From NCBI RefSeq assembly GCF_902506375.1, contig NZ_LR733284.1, positions 225,508 through 289,507 of the forward strand: DNA of 64,000 bases. The letters run 5' to 3'. Position 1 is the first letter of the stretch; each line of letters opens with the position of its first letter. Under the pieces are notes generated by a model. It saw only the letters and a program-made list of their open reading frames with translations, made no database searches and had not been told where the DNA came from. The stretch is from Microbacterium sp. 8M. GTDB lineage: Bacteria > Actinomycetota > Actinomycetes > Actinomycetales > Microbacteriaceae. The translations under genes and the position numbers were made by a program. Of the stretch, positions 7,972-16,949 are shown piece by piece.

Positions 7972-10677
7972 ATGCGCGAACAGAGCACCTCCGCCGCCCT
8001 CGGATCCGACACCCTGGATCACGACCCCGAAGAGACCGCAGAGTGGCTCGAGTCGCTGGACGCGCTCGTCGCGCAGCGCGGACCCGAGCGCGGCGAGCAC
8101 ATCGTGCGCTCGCTCGCGGCCCGCGCCGGCTACACGCCGGAACCGACGGCCACGACCGACTACGTCAACACGATCTCCGCTGCCGACGAGCCGGCCTACC
8201 CCGGCGACGAGGAGCTCGAGCGCCGCTACCGCGCGTGGATGCGCTGGAACGCCGCGATCCTGGTGCACCGCGCCCAGCGGCCCGGCATCGGCGTCGGCGG
8301 CCACATCTCCACCTACGCGGGCGCCGCGACACTGTACGAGGTCGGGTTCAACCACTTCTTCCGCGGCAAGGACCACCCCGGGGGCGGCGACCAGGTGTAT
8401 TTCCAGGGCCACGCCTCGCCGGGCATGTACGCCCGCGCGTTCCTGGAGGGGCGCCTCAGCGAGGAGGACCTCGACGGCTTCCGCCAGGAGAAGTCGCGCG
8501 AGGGCCACGCGCTGAGCTCCTACCCGCACCCGCGGCTCATGCCGGAGTTCTGGGAGTTCCCGACCGTGTCGATGGGCATCGGCCCGATGAACGCGATCTA
8601 CCAGGCCCAGTCCAACCGCTACCTGCTGGGCCGAGGCCTCAAGGACACCAGCGACCAGCACGTCTGGGCGTTCCTCGGCGACGGCGAGATGGACGAGCCG
8701 GAGAGCCGCGGTCTGCTGCAGCTCGCCGCGAACGACGGCCTCGACAACCTCACCTTCGTCGTGAACTGCAACCTGCAGCGCCTCGACGGGCCCGTCCGCG
8801 GCAACGGCAAGATCATCCAGGAGCTCGAGGGCTTCTTCCGCGGCGCGGGCTGGAACGTCATCAAGGTGGTGTGGGGCCGGGAGTGGGACGATCTGCTCGC
8901 CCGCGACGACTCCGGCGCCCTGCTGGACATCATGAACACCACCCGCGACGGCGACTACCAGACGTACAAGGCCGAGTCGGGCGGGTTCATCCGCGAGCAC
9001 TTCTTCGGCAAGGATCCGCGGGCGCTCGCCCTCGTCGAGAACCTCACCGACGATCAGATCTGGGGCCTCAAGCGCGGCGGCCACGACTACCACAAGGTGT
9101 TCGCGGCGTACCAGAAGTCGCTCGAGCACAACGGCAAGCCCACGGTGATCCTGGTCAAGACGGTCAAGGGCTACGGGCTCGGCCCGCGCTTCGAGGCGCG
9201 CAACGCGACGCACCAGATGAAGAAGCTCACGCTGCAGGACCTCAAGGACTTCCGCGACCACCTGCGGGTGCCGATCACCGACGCACAGCTCGAGGCCGAC
9301 CCGTACCAGCCGCCGTACTACCACCCCGGCCAGGATGCGCCCGAGATCCGGTACATGCAGGAGCGCCGGCGTGCTCTGGGCGGCTACCTGCCCGAGCGGC
9401 GTCCGAACGCGTCCGGCCAGATCGCCCTGCCCGACGCGAAGGCGTACGAGGTGGCCGCACGCGGATCCGGCAAGCAGCAGGCCGCGACCACGATGGCGTT
9501 CGTGCGGGTGCTGAAGGACCTCATGCGCGACCCGGAGTTCGGCAAGCGCATCGTGCCGATCATCCCGGACGAGGCCCGCACCTTCGGCATGGACGCGTTC
9601 TTCCCGACCGCGAAGATCTACAACCCGAACGGGCAGAACTACCTCGCCGTCGACCGCGACATCGTGCTCTCGTACAAGGAATCCACGGCCGGACAGATCC
9701 TGCACGTGGGCATCAACGAGGCCGGATCCATCGCCGCCTTCACCGCCGCGGGCACCGCGTACGCGACGCACGGCGTGCCGCTCGTGCCGGTGTACGTCTT
9801 CTATTCGATGTTCGGCTTCCAGCGCACCGGCGACTCGCTGTGGGCGGCCGCCGACCAGATGGCGCGCGGCTTCCTCATCTCGGCCACCGCGGGGCGCACG
9901 ACGCTGACCGGCGAGGGGCTGCAGCACGCCGACGGGCACTCGCCGCTGCTCGCCGCGACGAACGCCGCCGTGGTGACCTACGACCCGGCGTTCGGCTACG
10001 AGATCGGCCACATCGTGCGCGCGGGCATCGAGCGCATGTACGGGCCGGACTCGACCGACCGCAACGTCATCTACAACCTCATGGTCTACAACGAGCCGAT
10101 CGTGCAGCCGGCCGAACCCGAGGGCGTCGACGTCGCGGGGATCCTGGGCGGCATCCACCGGATCGCTCCGGTCGACGCGCCCCGGGCCCACCTGCTGGCG
10201 TCGGGCATCGGGGTGACGTGGGCGCAGGAAGCGCAGCAGCTGCTGGCCTCCGACTGGGGCGTGCAGGCCGACGTCTGGTCGGTGACCTCATGGACCGAGC
10301 TGCGCCGTGACGCGGTCGCCGCCGAGGAGGACGAGTTCCTCGGGCGCGGCTCGCGGGTGCCGTTCGTCGCGTCGCAGTTGGCCGGATCCACCGGCCCGAT
10401 CGTCGCCGTCAGCGACTACGCCAAGGACCTGCCCGACCAGGTGCGCCAGTTCGTGCCGAACGACTGGGCGACCCTGGGTGCGGACGGCTTCGGCTTCTCG
10501 GACACCCGGGCCGCGGCCCGCCGGTACTTCAAGATCGACGGCCCCTCGGTCGTGGTGCGCACGCTGCAGCTGCTCGCCAAGCGCGGCGAGGTGGATCCGT
10601 CCGTCCCCGCGGCGGCTGCGGAGAAGTACCGCCTGCTCGACGTCAACGCCGGCACGAGCGGCACCGACGCGGAGTAG
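7972..10677 (+). CDS. aceE: Pyruvate dehydrogenase E1 component, homodimeric type
   Basis: 901 residues, typical for the single-chain actinobacterial AceE. It decarboxylates pyruvate with ThDP and passes the acetyl group to lipoyl-E2, giving acetyl-CoA. The ThDP/Mg motif is [12 protein letters not shown] (about residue 235) through NCN (about 265); the transketolase-like middle and C-terminal domains include [15 protein letters not shown] and [20 protein letters not shown] precedes the ATG. It sits inside the purine region 1 kb after the orphan regulon promoter, and could complete glyoxylate oxidation with malic enzyme and malate synthase (inference). Confidence 0.97.
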   Translation: MREQSTSAALGSDTLDHDPEETAEWLESLDALVAQRGPERGEHIVRSLAARAGYTPEPTATTDYVNTISAADEPAYPGDEELERRYRAWMRWNAAILVHRAQRPGIGVGGHISTYAGAATLYEVGFNHFFRGKDHPGGGDQVYFQGHASPGMYARAFLEGRLSEEDLDGFRQEKSREGHALSSYPHPRLMPEFWEFPTVSMGIGPMNAIYQAQSNRYLLGRGLKDTSDQHVWAFLGDGEMDEPESRGLLQLAANDGLDNLTFVVNCNLQRLDGPVRGNGKIIQELEGFFRGAGWNVIKVVWGREWDDLLARDDSGALLDIMNTTRDGDYQTYKAESGGFIREHFFGKDPRALALVENLTDDQIWGLKRGGHDYHKVFAAYQKSLEHNGKPTVILVKTVKGYGLGPRFEARNATHQMKKLTLQDLKDFRDHLRVPITDAQLEADPYQPPYYHPGQDAPEIRYMQERRRALGGYLPERRPNASGQIALPDAKAYEVAARGSGKQQAATTMAFVRVLKDLMRDPEFGKRIVPIIPDEARTFGMDAFFPTAKIYNPNGQNYLAVDRDIVLSYKESTAGQILHVGINEAGSIAAFTAAGTAYATHGVPLVPVYVFYSMFGFQRTGDSLWAAADQMARGFLISATAGRTTLTGEGLQHADGHSPLLAATNAAVVTYDPAFGYEIGHIVRAGIERMYGPDSTDRNVIYNLMVYNEPIVQPAEPEGVDVAGILGGIHRIAPVDAPRAHLLASGIGVTWAQEAQQLLASDWGVQADVWSVTSWTELRRDAVAAEEDEFLGRGSRVPFVASQLAGSTGPIVAVSDYAKDLPDQVRQFVPNDWATLGADGFGFSDTRAAARRYFKIDGPSVVVRTLQLLAKRGEVDPSVPAAAAEKYRLLDVNAGTSGTDAE

Positions 10678-10694
10678 CCCGCGGGCTACCCCCG

Positions 10695-10800
10695 GGGGTC
10701 GTTGAGCGAGCACCGACGCAGTCGGAGCGAGACGAAACGCGGTTTCCTGCAGGGGACGGCGTTTCGTCTCGGTCGCTGCGCGTCCTCGCTCAACGACCCC
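10695..10800. repeat. 106-bp palindromic repeat, copy 1
   Basis: Outer arms GGGGTCGTTGAGCGAG (10695-10710) and CTCGCTCAACGACCCC (10785-10800), inner arms GAGACGAAACGC and GCGTTTCGTCTC. The same 106-bp unit with three mismatches occurs at 11153-11258. It overlaps the 3' end of the GIY-YIG gene and ends the aceE transcript. Confidence 0.93.
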
Positions 10801-11095
10801 GGGGAGAAGCCGGGAGCCGTGCCGATTGACTCCATCCGCGGATCGCTTCGAGTCCGCCTTCGATGAACGCCGCTCGCTTCGCATGGCTCCATCCCTGGAT
10901 CCGCTTCTCCCACGCGAAGGCCTCGTCGACCCGATCGAACTCGGCCGGCCAGACGAGCTGGACAGGAAGACGCCGCTGCGTGTAGGCCGCGCCTTCCCCG
11001 GCCGCATGCTCCTCCAGGCGGCGGTCCAGGTCATTGGTGCTGCCGGCATAGAAGGTGCCGTCACTGCAGCGCAGGATGTACGCGTATCCGATCAT
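10790..11095 (-). CDS. GIY-YIG nuclease family protein
   Basis: 101 residues of the stand-alone UPF0213/YhbQ type. The family motif is present as GYAYILRC...FYAGST, with the Arg of the second helix (DLDRRLEEH) and Glu in WEKRIQGW as the metal ligand. A TAGCAT -10 at 11102-11107 ends 6 nt before the ATG, so it is probably leaderless. The last residues (SPRGR) are encoded by the palindromic repeat; a nearly identical 106-bp copy lies just upstream, so the gene is bracketed by direct repeats. Role in DNA processing is unknown. Confidence 0.85.
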   Translation of the reverse strand: MIGYAYILRCSDGTFYAGSTNDLDRRLEEHAAGEGAAYTQRRLPVQLVWPAEFDRVDEAFAWEKRIQGWSHAKRAAFIEGGLEAIRGWSQSARLPASPRGR

Positions 11096-11152
11096 GCCCG
11101 GATGCTAATCCGCGTCGAGGACACTCCACGGCCGTCGCGCCTGGCGCGCCCC

Positions 11153-11258
11153 GGGGTCGTTGAGCGAGCACCGACGCAGTCGGAGCGGGACGAAACGCGG
11201 TTTCCTGCAGGGGACGGCGTTTCGTCTCGGTCGCTTCGCTTCCTCGCTCAACGACCCC
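11153..11258. repeat. 106-bp palindromic repeat, copy 2
   Basis: Same length and arms as 10695-10800, with three substitutions. Sits 13 bp before the iclR stop codon and upstream of the GIY-YIG gene. Confidence 0.93.
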
Positions 11259-11271
11259 GGGGAGCGCGGGC

Positions 11272-12063
11272 CTACGCCTCGAGGTCGGCGGCGATGGCGG
11301 CGGCGGCGTCGCGCAGCAGCGGCACGGCGCGCTGGCCGAACTCCTCGGTGACGCGCGCGATCGGGCCGGAGACCGAGACCGCGGTCGGGGTGGGCGCGCC
11401 GGGGACGGCCATCGCGTAGCAGCGGACGCCGATCTCCTGCTCCTGCTCGTCGATCGAGTAGCCGCGCTCGCGGATGACGTCCAGCTCCTTCAGCAGGGCG
11501 TCGACGGTGCCGATGCTGTACGGCGTCGGGGTCGACATGCCGGTGCGGCCGACGATGCCGCGCACGGTGTCGTCGTCGAGCTGGGCGAGGATCGCCTTGC
11601 CGACGCCCGTGTCGTGCACGTTGGCGCGGCGGCCGACCTCGGTGAACATGCGCATGGAGTGCTGCGAGGGCACCTGGGCGACGTAGACGACCATGTCGCC
11701 GTCGAGCACCGCCATATTGGCGCTCTCGCCGAGTGCATCCACGAGCGTCTTCAGCTGCGGGCGTGCGAGCGCGCCGAACTGGCGGGATGCGCCCTCGCCG
11801 ATGCGGATCAGGCGCGGGCCGAGCGCGTACCGCCGATTGGGCAGCTGGCGTGCGTAGCCCAGGGAGACCAGGGTGCGCAGCAGGCGATGGATGGTCGGGA
11901 GGGGCAGGTCCGTCGAGGCGGACAGCTCGCTGAGCGTCACGTCGCCGCCGGCGTCGGTCACGAGCTCGAGCAGCTCGAACACGCGCTCGACCGACTGCAC
12001 CCCGGATCCTGCGCTCTTGCCCGCCTTCTGACCGGCGTCCTTCGCCTGTGAATTGTCGGTCAT
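11272..12063 (-). CDS. IclR family transcriptional regulator (candidate allantoin/glyoxylate regulator)
   Basis: 263 residues. After a 27-residue polar tail come the winged helix-turn-helix (GVQSVERVFELLELV...LPTIHRLLRTLVSLGYA, about residues 28-90) and the GAF-like effector domain (HDTGVGKAILAQ, SIDEQEQEIGVRCYAMAVPG). IclR members AllR and IclR sense glyoxylate or related ligands. Its position among malic enzyme, allE, gcl and aceE makes it the best candidate to bind the paired operators; that link is inferred. It is divergent from malic enzyme; a TTCCA-N5-CGAGA site at 12087-12101 may autoregulate it. The ATG follows GGGAGCAG. Confidence 0.9.
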   Translation of the reverse strand: MTDNSQAKDAGQKAGKSAGSGVQSVERVFELLELVTDAGGDVTLSELSASTDLPLPTIHRLLRTLVSLGYARQLPNRRYALGPRLIRIGEGASRQFGALARPQLKTLVDALGESANMAVLDGDMVVYVAQVPSQHSMRMFTEVGRRANVHDTGVGKAILAQLDDDTVRGIVGRTGMSTPTPYSIGTVDALLKELDVIRERGYSIDEQEQEIGVRCYAMAVPGAPTPTAVSVSGPIARVTEEFGQRAVPLLRDAAAAIAADLEA

Positions 12064-12086
12064 CTCTGCTCCCGTCGTCGTGATTA

Positions 12087-12101
12087 TTCCATCATGCGAG
12101 A
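12087..12101. promoter_or_regulatory. Possible autoregulatory operator of the IclR gene
   Basis: TTCCA-N5-CGAGA, a partial match to the 15-bp consensus, 23 bp before the regulator start. No 21-bp partner is visible, so this is weaker than the paired sites. Confidence 0.4.
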
Positions 12102-12139
12102 GCCGCGCGCCGGAAATCCGAGCGGATCCGGACCTCGCC

Positions 12140-12186
12140 TTGCGCAAGACTTCCACGATAGAGATAATAGTGTCCACAATACGAAA
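12140..12186 (+). promoter_or_regulatory. Promoter with paired 15-bp operators (malic enzyme operon)
   Basis: TTGCGC -35 (12140-12145), 17-bp spacer, GATAAT -10 (12163-12168). Sites TTCCA-N5-GAGAT (12151-12165) and GTCCA-N5-CGAAA (12172-12186) start 21 bp apart and overlap the -10 and start region. Faces malic enzyme at 12257; the iclR gene is divergent. Confidence 0.7.
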
Positions 12187-12256
12187 GTTGTAAAGAAGTT
12201 CATCACCGCAACCAGCGCCCGCGGCTCCGCCCGGGACGCCTCGATGAGGAGGAATC

Positions 12257-13648
12257 ATGGCGAACCCGGGTCCCGGCAATTCGATCACGCTGCGCATCGA
12301 CGCGCCGTCCAACTTCCACGTGACCAGCGAGCTCGCCGCGGCGGCCGCGGCGGCCGGCGCGGCCGTCACCGCACTCGACGTCGTCGAGTCGCACCCGGCC
12401 ACGATCGTGGTCGACCTCACCTGCAACACCGCGGGCGAGGAGCACGCCGAGCAGATCCGCGCCGCGATCGAGTCGCTCGAGGGCGTCACCGTGCGCGCCG
12501 TCAGCGACCGCACCTTCCTGATGCACCTCGGCGGCAAGCTCGAGGTCGTCCCCAGCGTGCCGCTGCGCAACCGCGACGACCTGTCCCGCGCCTACACGCC
12601 GGGCGTCGCGCGCGTCTGCATGGCGATCGCCGAGGACAAGAGCAAGGCCCGAAACCTCACCGTCAAGCGCAACACCATCGCAGTGGTCACCGACGGCACC
12701 GCGGTGCTGGGCCTCGGCGATATCGGCCCCGAGGCGGCACTCCCGGTGATGGAGGGCAAGGCGGCGCTGTTCAAGCAGTTCGCCAACGTCGACGCGTGGC
12801 CCGTGTGCCTGGACACCAAGGACACCGAGGAGATCATCAAGATCGTCAAGGCCATCGCCCCGGTCTACGGCGGCGTGAACCTCGAGGACATCGCCGCACC
12901 CCGCTGCTTCGAGATCGAGGCGCGCCTGCGCGACGAACTCGACATCCCCGTCTTCCACGACGACCAGCACGGCACGGCGATCGTCACGCTCGCGGCGCTG
13001 CAGAACGCGCTCAAGGTCGTCGGCAAGACGATCGGCGACGTCAAGATCGTGGTCTCGGGCGTGGGCGCCGCGGGCAACGCGATCGTGCAGCTGCTGCTCG
13101 CCGAGGGTGCCGTCGACATCGTCGCCTGCGGTCGCAACGGCGCGATCCACCCCGACGAGGAGTACACCGACGCGCATCGGATCCAGCTCGCGGCGACCAC
13201 CAACCCGCGCGGCGTGAAGGGCACGCTCAAGGAGGTGCTCGTGGGCGCCGACGTGTTCATCGGCGTGAGCGCGCCGAACATCCTGGACGAGGCCGACATC
13301 GCGGGCATGGCCGACGGCGCGATCGTGTTCGCGATGGCGAACCCGACCCCCGAGGTCGACCCGATCGTCGCCTCCAAGCACGCCGCCGTCGTGGCGACCG
13401 GGCGCAGCGACTTCCCCAACCAGATCAACAACGTCCTCGCGTTCCCCGGCTTCTTCCGGGGCCTGCTCGACGCCGGCGTGTCGGACATCACCCCGCCTAT
13501 GCTGGTCGCAGCCGCGCAGGCGATCGCGGACCGCGTCGGCGACGACGAGCTCAACGCGAGCTTCATCATCCCGAGCGTGTTCGACCCGCTCGTGGCCGGT
13601 GCCGTCGCCGAGGCGATCGTGCGCGTCGTCGAGTCGTCGAAGGAGTGA
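12257..13648 (+). CDS. NAD-dependent malic enzyme with N-terminal ACT domain
   Basis: 463 residues. Residues about 10-88 form an ACT-like ligand-binding domain, followed by the malic domain ([15 protein letters not shown], catalytic Lys in [33 protein letters not shown] metal site) and the Rossmann domain ([11 protein letters not shown]). It decarboxylates malate to pyruvate. AGGAGG precedes the ATG. First gene of an operon with the DUF6986-type gene (start within 6 bp of the stop) and allE, behind paired operators. This implies use in glyoxylate oxidation. ACT domains usually bind amino acids; the ligand here is unknown. Confidence 0.93.
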   Translation: MANPGPGNSITLRIDAPSNFHVTSELAAAAAAAGAAVTALDVVESHPATIVVDLTCNTAGEEHAEQIRAAIESLEGVTVRAVSDRTFLMHLGGKLEVVPSVPLRNRDDLSRAYTPGVARVCMAIAEDKSKARNLTVKRNTIAVVTDGTAVLGLGDIGPEAALPVMEGKAALFKQFANVDAWPVCLDTKDTEEIIKIVKAIAPVYGGVNLEDIAAPRCFEIEARLRDELDIPVFHDDQHGTAIVTLAALQNALKVVGKTIGDVKIVVSGVGAAGNAIVQLLLAEGAVDIVACGRNGAIHPDEEYTDAHRIQLAATTNPRGVKGTLKEVLVGADVFIGVSAPNILDEADIAGMADGAIVFAMANPTPEVDPIVASKHAAVVATGRSDFPNQINNVLAFPGFFRGLLDAGVSDITPPMLVAAAQAIADRVGDDELNASFIIPSVFDPLVAGAVAEAIVRVVESSKE

Positions 13649-13653
13649 GCCTC

Positions 13654-14928
13654 TTGTCCGCAGGCACCCTGGGCGAGGACGACCTCGCCGCCGTCGACGC
13701 CCGCCTCGCGGGCACCGACACGCTGCTGAAGACCGAGTACCCCGGCGATGACGGATCCCGCCAGCCGGTGCACACGCTGTACGTGCCGGCCGACCGGTTC
13801 CGCCCCGACCTGCCCGCCGCGTTCGGGCGCACCGCGGTGGAGGCCGTCGCCGCGTTCGGCGGCACGACCGCGCTCGCCCAAGCCGTCGGCCTCGGCGCGC
13901 TCGCCGGGGAGCTCGCGCCGCTCGTGGACGCGAAGCTCGAGCGCGAGCCCATCGAGGACCTCCGCCTGGACTTCGAGGACGGATACGGCGCCCGCCCGGA
14001 CGGCGAGGAGGACGCGGATGCCGTGCTCGCCGCCGAGCGCGTCGCCGCCGCCGTGGCCGCGGGCGTCGCACCGCCGTTCATCGGCATCCGGTTCAAGTGC
14101 TTCGAGGCGCCCACGCGCCGCCGCGGGATCCGCACGCTCGACCTGTTCCTCACGACGCTGGCGAACAACGGCGGGCTCCCGGACGGCCTCGTGCTGACGC
14201 TGCCCAAGGTGACCACGGTCGAGCAGGTCGAGGCCATGGTCGCCCTGTGCGAGGTGTTCGAGGAGCGCCTGGGCCTGGCCCACGGGCGTCTGCGCTTCGA
14301 GGTGCAGATGGAGACGCCGCAGCTGATCGTGGCGGCGGATGGATCCGTCCCGGTCGCGACGCTGCTGCATCGGGCGGACGGCCGGGTGAGCGCGCTGCAC
14401 TACGGCACCTACGACTACAGCGCTTCGCTGCAGATCGCCGCCGCGTACCAGTCCATGGAGCACCCGGCGGCCGACTTCGCCAAGCAGGTCATGCAGGTCG
14501 CCGTCGCCGAGACCGGCGTGCGCCTCTCGGACGGATCCACGAACGTGATCCCCGTCGGAGAGCCGGACCATGTCGAGGCGGCGTGGAAGCTGCACGCCCG
14601 CCTGGTGCGCCGCTCGCTCGAGCGCGGCTACTACCAAGGCTGGGACCTGCACGCCGCGCAGCTGCCGACCCGGTACCTGGCGACCTACGCGTTCTACCGC
14701 GAGGGCTTCGCGGCCGCCGCGAAGCGCCTCGACAACTACCTGCACGGCAGCGACGCCACGATCATGGACGAGCCGGCGACGGCGCGCGCCCTGGCGCGGT
14801 TCGTCGTGCGCGGCCTGGAGTGCGGCGCGCTCACGGCCGATGAGGTCCGCTCCGCGACCGGATCCGAGCCTGCAGAGCTCGTCCGGCTCGCCCACCCCAA
14901 ACTCGCAACCAAGGAGGCCGTCTCTTGA
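13654..14928 (+). CDS. DUF6986-type aldolase-like protein (CitE-related)
   Basis: 424 residues. I recognise a CitE/HpcH-like pattern: LRLDFEDGYG (acidic loop), GIRFKCFEAPTRRRG, LTLPKVTTVEQVEAM, FEVQMETPQLIV (metal-binding Glu) and ALHYGTYDYSASLQI. The family is uncharacterised to my knowledge. The TTG at 13654 is chosen because AAGGAG (13640-13645) is 8 nt upstream; GTG at 13645 overlaps the malic enzyme stop but lacks spacing. Its stop overlaps the allE start (TTGA). Placed between malic enzyme and ureidoglycine aminohydrolase, it may act on ureidoglycolate or glyoxylate; that is inference. Confidence 0.75.
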   Translation: MSAGTLGEDDLAAVDARLAGTDTLLKTEYPGDDGSRQPVHTLYVPADRFRPDLPAAFGRTAVEAVAAFGGTTALAQAVGLGALAGELAPLVDAKLEREPIEDLRLDFEDGYGARPDGEEDADAVLAAERVAAAVAAGVAPPFIGIRFKCFEAPTRRRGIRTLDLFLTTLANNGGLPDGLVLTLPKVTTVEQVEAMVALCEVFEERLGLAHGRLRFEVQMETPQLIVAADGSVPVATLLHRADGRVSALHYGTYDYSASLQIAAAYQSMEHPAADFAKQVMQVAVAETGVRLSDGSTNVIPVGEPDHVEAAWKLHARLVRRSLERGYYQGWDLHAAQLPTRYLATYAFYREGFAAAAKRLDNYLHGSDATIMDEPATARALARFVVRGLECGALTADEVRSATGSEPAELVRLAHPKLATKEAVS

Positions 14929-15743
14929 GCACCCGCACCTACTACACGCCCGCCGGCGGGCTGCCCCCGCAGACCGACCTGCTGACCGACCGCGCGGTCG
15001 TCAAGCTGGCCTACACCTTCATCCCGAAGGGCGTGCTGCGCGACATCGTCACGAGCAGCCTGCCCGGGTTCACCAACACCCGCGCCTGGATCATCGCCCG
15101 CCCGACGCCGAGCTCGGCGACCACGTTCTCGCAGCTCATCGTCGAGATCTCGCCCGGCGGGGGAGCGGCCAAGCCCGAGCCCGAGGCCGGCGTCGAGGGC
15201 GTCGTCTTCGTCACCACAGGGAAGCTCACGCTGACGCTCGAGGGCGAGACGCATGTGCTCGAGGAGGGCGGCTACGCGTTCCTCGCGCCGGGGGCGAACT
15301 GGTCGCTCGCGAACGAGGGCGACGAGATCACCAGCTTCCACTGGATCCGCAAGGCCTACGAGTGGCTCGAGGGCGTCGACGCCCCCGCGTCGTTCGTCAC
15401 CCGCGACCAGGACATCGAGCCCGTCCCGATGGTGGGCACCGACGCGTGGGCGACGACCCGGTTCGCCGACTCGAATGACATGGCGCACGACATGCAGGTG
15501 AACATCGTCACCTTCAAGCCGGGCGGATCCATCCCCTTCGCGGAGACCCACGTCATGGAGCACGGCCTGTTCGTGCTGCAGGGCAAGGCCGTGTACCGCC
15601 TCAACGACGACTGGGTGGAGTGCGAGGCCGGCGATTACATGCTGCTGCGCTCGTTCTGCCCGCAGGCCTGCTACGCCGGCGGCCCGGAGGACTTCCGCTA
15701 CCTGCTGTACAAGGACATGAACCGGCAGATCAAGCTCACCTGA
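14925..15743 (+). CDS. allE: (S)-ureidoglycine aminohydrolase
   Basis: 272 residues, a bicupin. It deaminates (S)-ureidoglycine to (S)-ureidoglycolate with Mn2+. The N-terminal cupin carries EGVVFVTTGKLTLTLEGE; the C-terminal catalytic cupin has GGSIPFAETHVMEHG with the Glu/His metal ligands, then LQGKAVYRLNDDW and LYKDMNR. Start is TTG overlapping the previous stop by 4 bp, with AAGGAGG 7 nt upstream. Third gene of the malic enzyme operon. Its presence implies an allantoate amidohydrolase releasing ureidoglycine elsewhere in the genome, as none is seen here. Confidence 0.94.
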   Translation: MSTRTYYTPAGGLPPQTDLLTDRAVVKLAYTFIPKGVLRDIVTSSLPGFTNTRAWIIARPTPSSATTFSQLIVEISPGGGAAKPEPEAGVEGVVFVTTGKLTLTLEGETHVLEEGGYAFLAPGANWSLANEGDEITSFHWIRKAYEWLEGVDAPASFVTRDQDIEPVPMVGTDAWATTRFADSNDMAHDMQVNIVTFKPGGSIPFAETHVMEHGLFVLQGKAVYRLNDDWVECEAGDYMLLRSFCPQACYAGGPEDFRYLLYKDMNRQIKLT

Positions 15744-15756
15744 TCCGGATCCGGAT

Positions 15757-15795
15757 ACGACGAACGCCGCTCCCGGTCGGGGCGGCGTTCGTCGT
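15757..15795. terminator. Hairpin terminator after allE
   Basis: Perfect 14-bp stem ACGACGAACGCCGC (15757-15770) with GCGGCGTTCGTCGT (15782-15795), 13 bp after the allE stop. Confidence 0.85.
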
Positions 15796-16021
15796 TCCTG
15801 TTCGCTCCCGTGCAGTGGGCTGTCGAGCGCACGCGGCTCGGACCCGGTGGAGATGGAAAACGTCTCTCCCCGCGGTCGTGGAGCAGCGAAAACCATCTCT
15901 TGCCAGACGTGCGCAGGCGAGCGGGATGGAAAACGTCTCTCCCATCGCTCCGGGAACGACGAAATCCATCTCCAGGGCCAGGGGCGTCGAGAGGGACCGG
16001 CGGGGTCGGGATCCGGACCCG

Positions 16022-16086
16022 TTGACATCCCGCCACCCCTCCGCGTAAACTTTCATCAATCAAGATTTTCTTTCCATAATTCGGAA
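16022..16086 (+). promoter_or_regulatory. Promoter with paired 15-bp operators (glyoxylate operon)
   Basis: TTGACA -35 (16022-16027), 18-bp spacer, TAAACT -10 (16046-16051). Sites TTTCA-N5-CAAGA (16051-16065) and TTCCA-N5-CGGAA (16072-16086) start 21 bp apart and cover the transcription start. Half-sites of site 1 match the CitE-like gene promoter (3197) exactly. Confidence 0.82.
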
Positions 16087-16116
16087 GAACCCAAGACAGA
16101 CATCAAGGACGATCTC

Positions 16117-16917
16117 ATGAGTTACACCGTCAACGCCTCGATCCTGCTGACCGAGCTGCCGCTCCTCGAGCGCCCGGCCGCCGTGAAGGCTGCGGGTTTC
16201 GACGCTGTGGAGTTCTGGTGGCCGTTCTCGGTTGCCGTGCCTGCTCAGGACGAGGTCGACGCGTTCGTCGCGGCGATCCAGGATGCCGGCGTGCAGCTCA
16301 CCGGACTCAACTTCTTCGCCGGGGACATGCCGGGCGGCGACCGCGGCCTGGTGTCGTGGGTCGGCCGCGAGGACGAGTTCGCCGCCAACGTCGACGTCGT
16401 CGTCGAGATCGGCCGCCGCCTCGGCACCAAGGCCTTCAACGCCCTGTACGGCAACCGCCTCGAGGGCGTCGACGCGCAGGCGCAGGACGACCTCGCCGTG
16501 CGCAACCTCGCTGCAGCGGGCCGTGCGGTGGCCGAGCTCGGCGGTGTCGTGCTGCTCGAGCCCGTTTCTGGCATGGAGACCTACCCGCTGAAGACGGCGG
16601 CCGACGCGCTCGCGATCATCGAGCGGGTGCAGCAGGAGGAGGGCGTCGACAACGTCAAGCTCCTCGCCGACTTCTACCACCTCGCCGTCAACGGCGACGA
16701 CGTGCCCGCGGTCATCGCCGGCCACGCCGCCGAGTTCGGCCACATCCAGATCGCCGACGCCCCCGGCCGCGGCGAGCCCGGCACCGGCGAGCTGCCGCTC
16801 GCGCAGTGGATCGCCGACGCCCAGGCCGGCGGCTACGACGGCGTCATCGGCCTCGAGTACAAGGCCACCCAGGCGGATCCCTTCGCCTGGGTCACCACCG
16901 CGGCCGCTCAGGCCTGA
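16117..16917 (+). CDS. hyi: Hydroxypyruvate isomerase
   Basis: 266 residues, TIM-barrel Hyi family. It interconverts hydroxypyruvate and tartronate semialdehyde, the product of glyoxylate carboligase. Motifs are [20 protein letters not shown] (metal-binding Glu), [32 protein letters not shown] and GLEYK, as in E. coli Hyi. The ATG at 16117 gives the canonical MSYTVNASI start; the Shine-Dalgarno is weak (AAGGA at 16105). Heads the hyi-glxR-gcl-glxK operon. Confidence 0.93.
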   Translation: MSYTVNASILLTELPLLERPAAVKAAGFDAVEFWWPFSVAVPAQDEVDAFVAAIQDAGVQLTGLNFFAGDMPGGDRGLVSWVGREDEFAANVDVVVEIGRRLGTKAFNALYGNRLEGVDAQAQDDLAVRNLAAAGRAVAELGGVVLLEPVSGMETYPLKTAADALAIIERVQQEEGVDNVKLLADFYHLAVNGDDVPAVIAGHAAEFGHIQIADAPGRGEPGTGELPLAQWIADAQAGGYDGVIGLEYKATQADPFAWVTTAAAQA

Positions 16918-16949
16918 CCCGCACCGACTTCCCGCGAAGGAGCGAAGAC

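Larger units (their letters stand above)
15744..16116. other. Intergenic region between allE and hyi
   Basis: No gene supported in 373 bp. Contents: the allE terminator, two copies of a GATGGAAAACGTCTCTCCC unit (about 15848 and 15927) each facing a CCATCTC inverted arm, and the hyi promoter with operators. A frame open from 15847 into hyi is a shadow without ribosome site. Confidence 0.7.
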
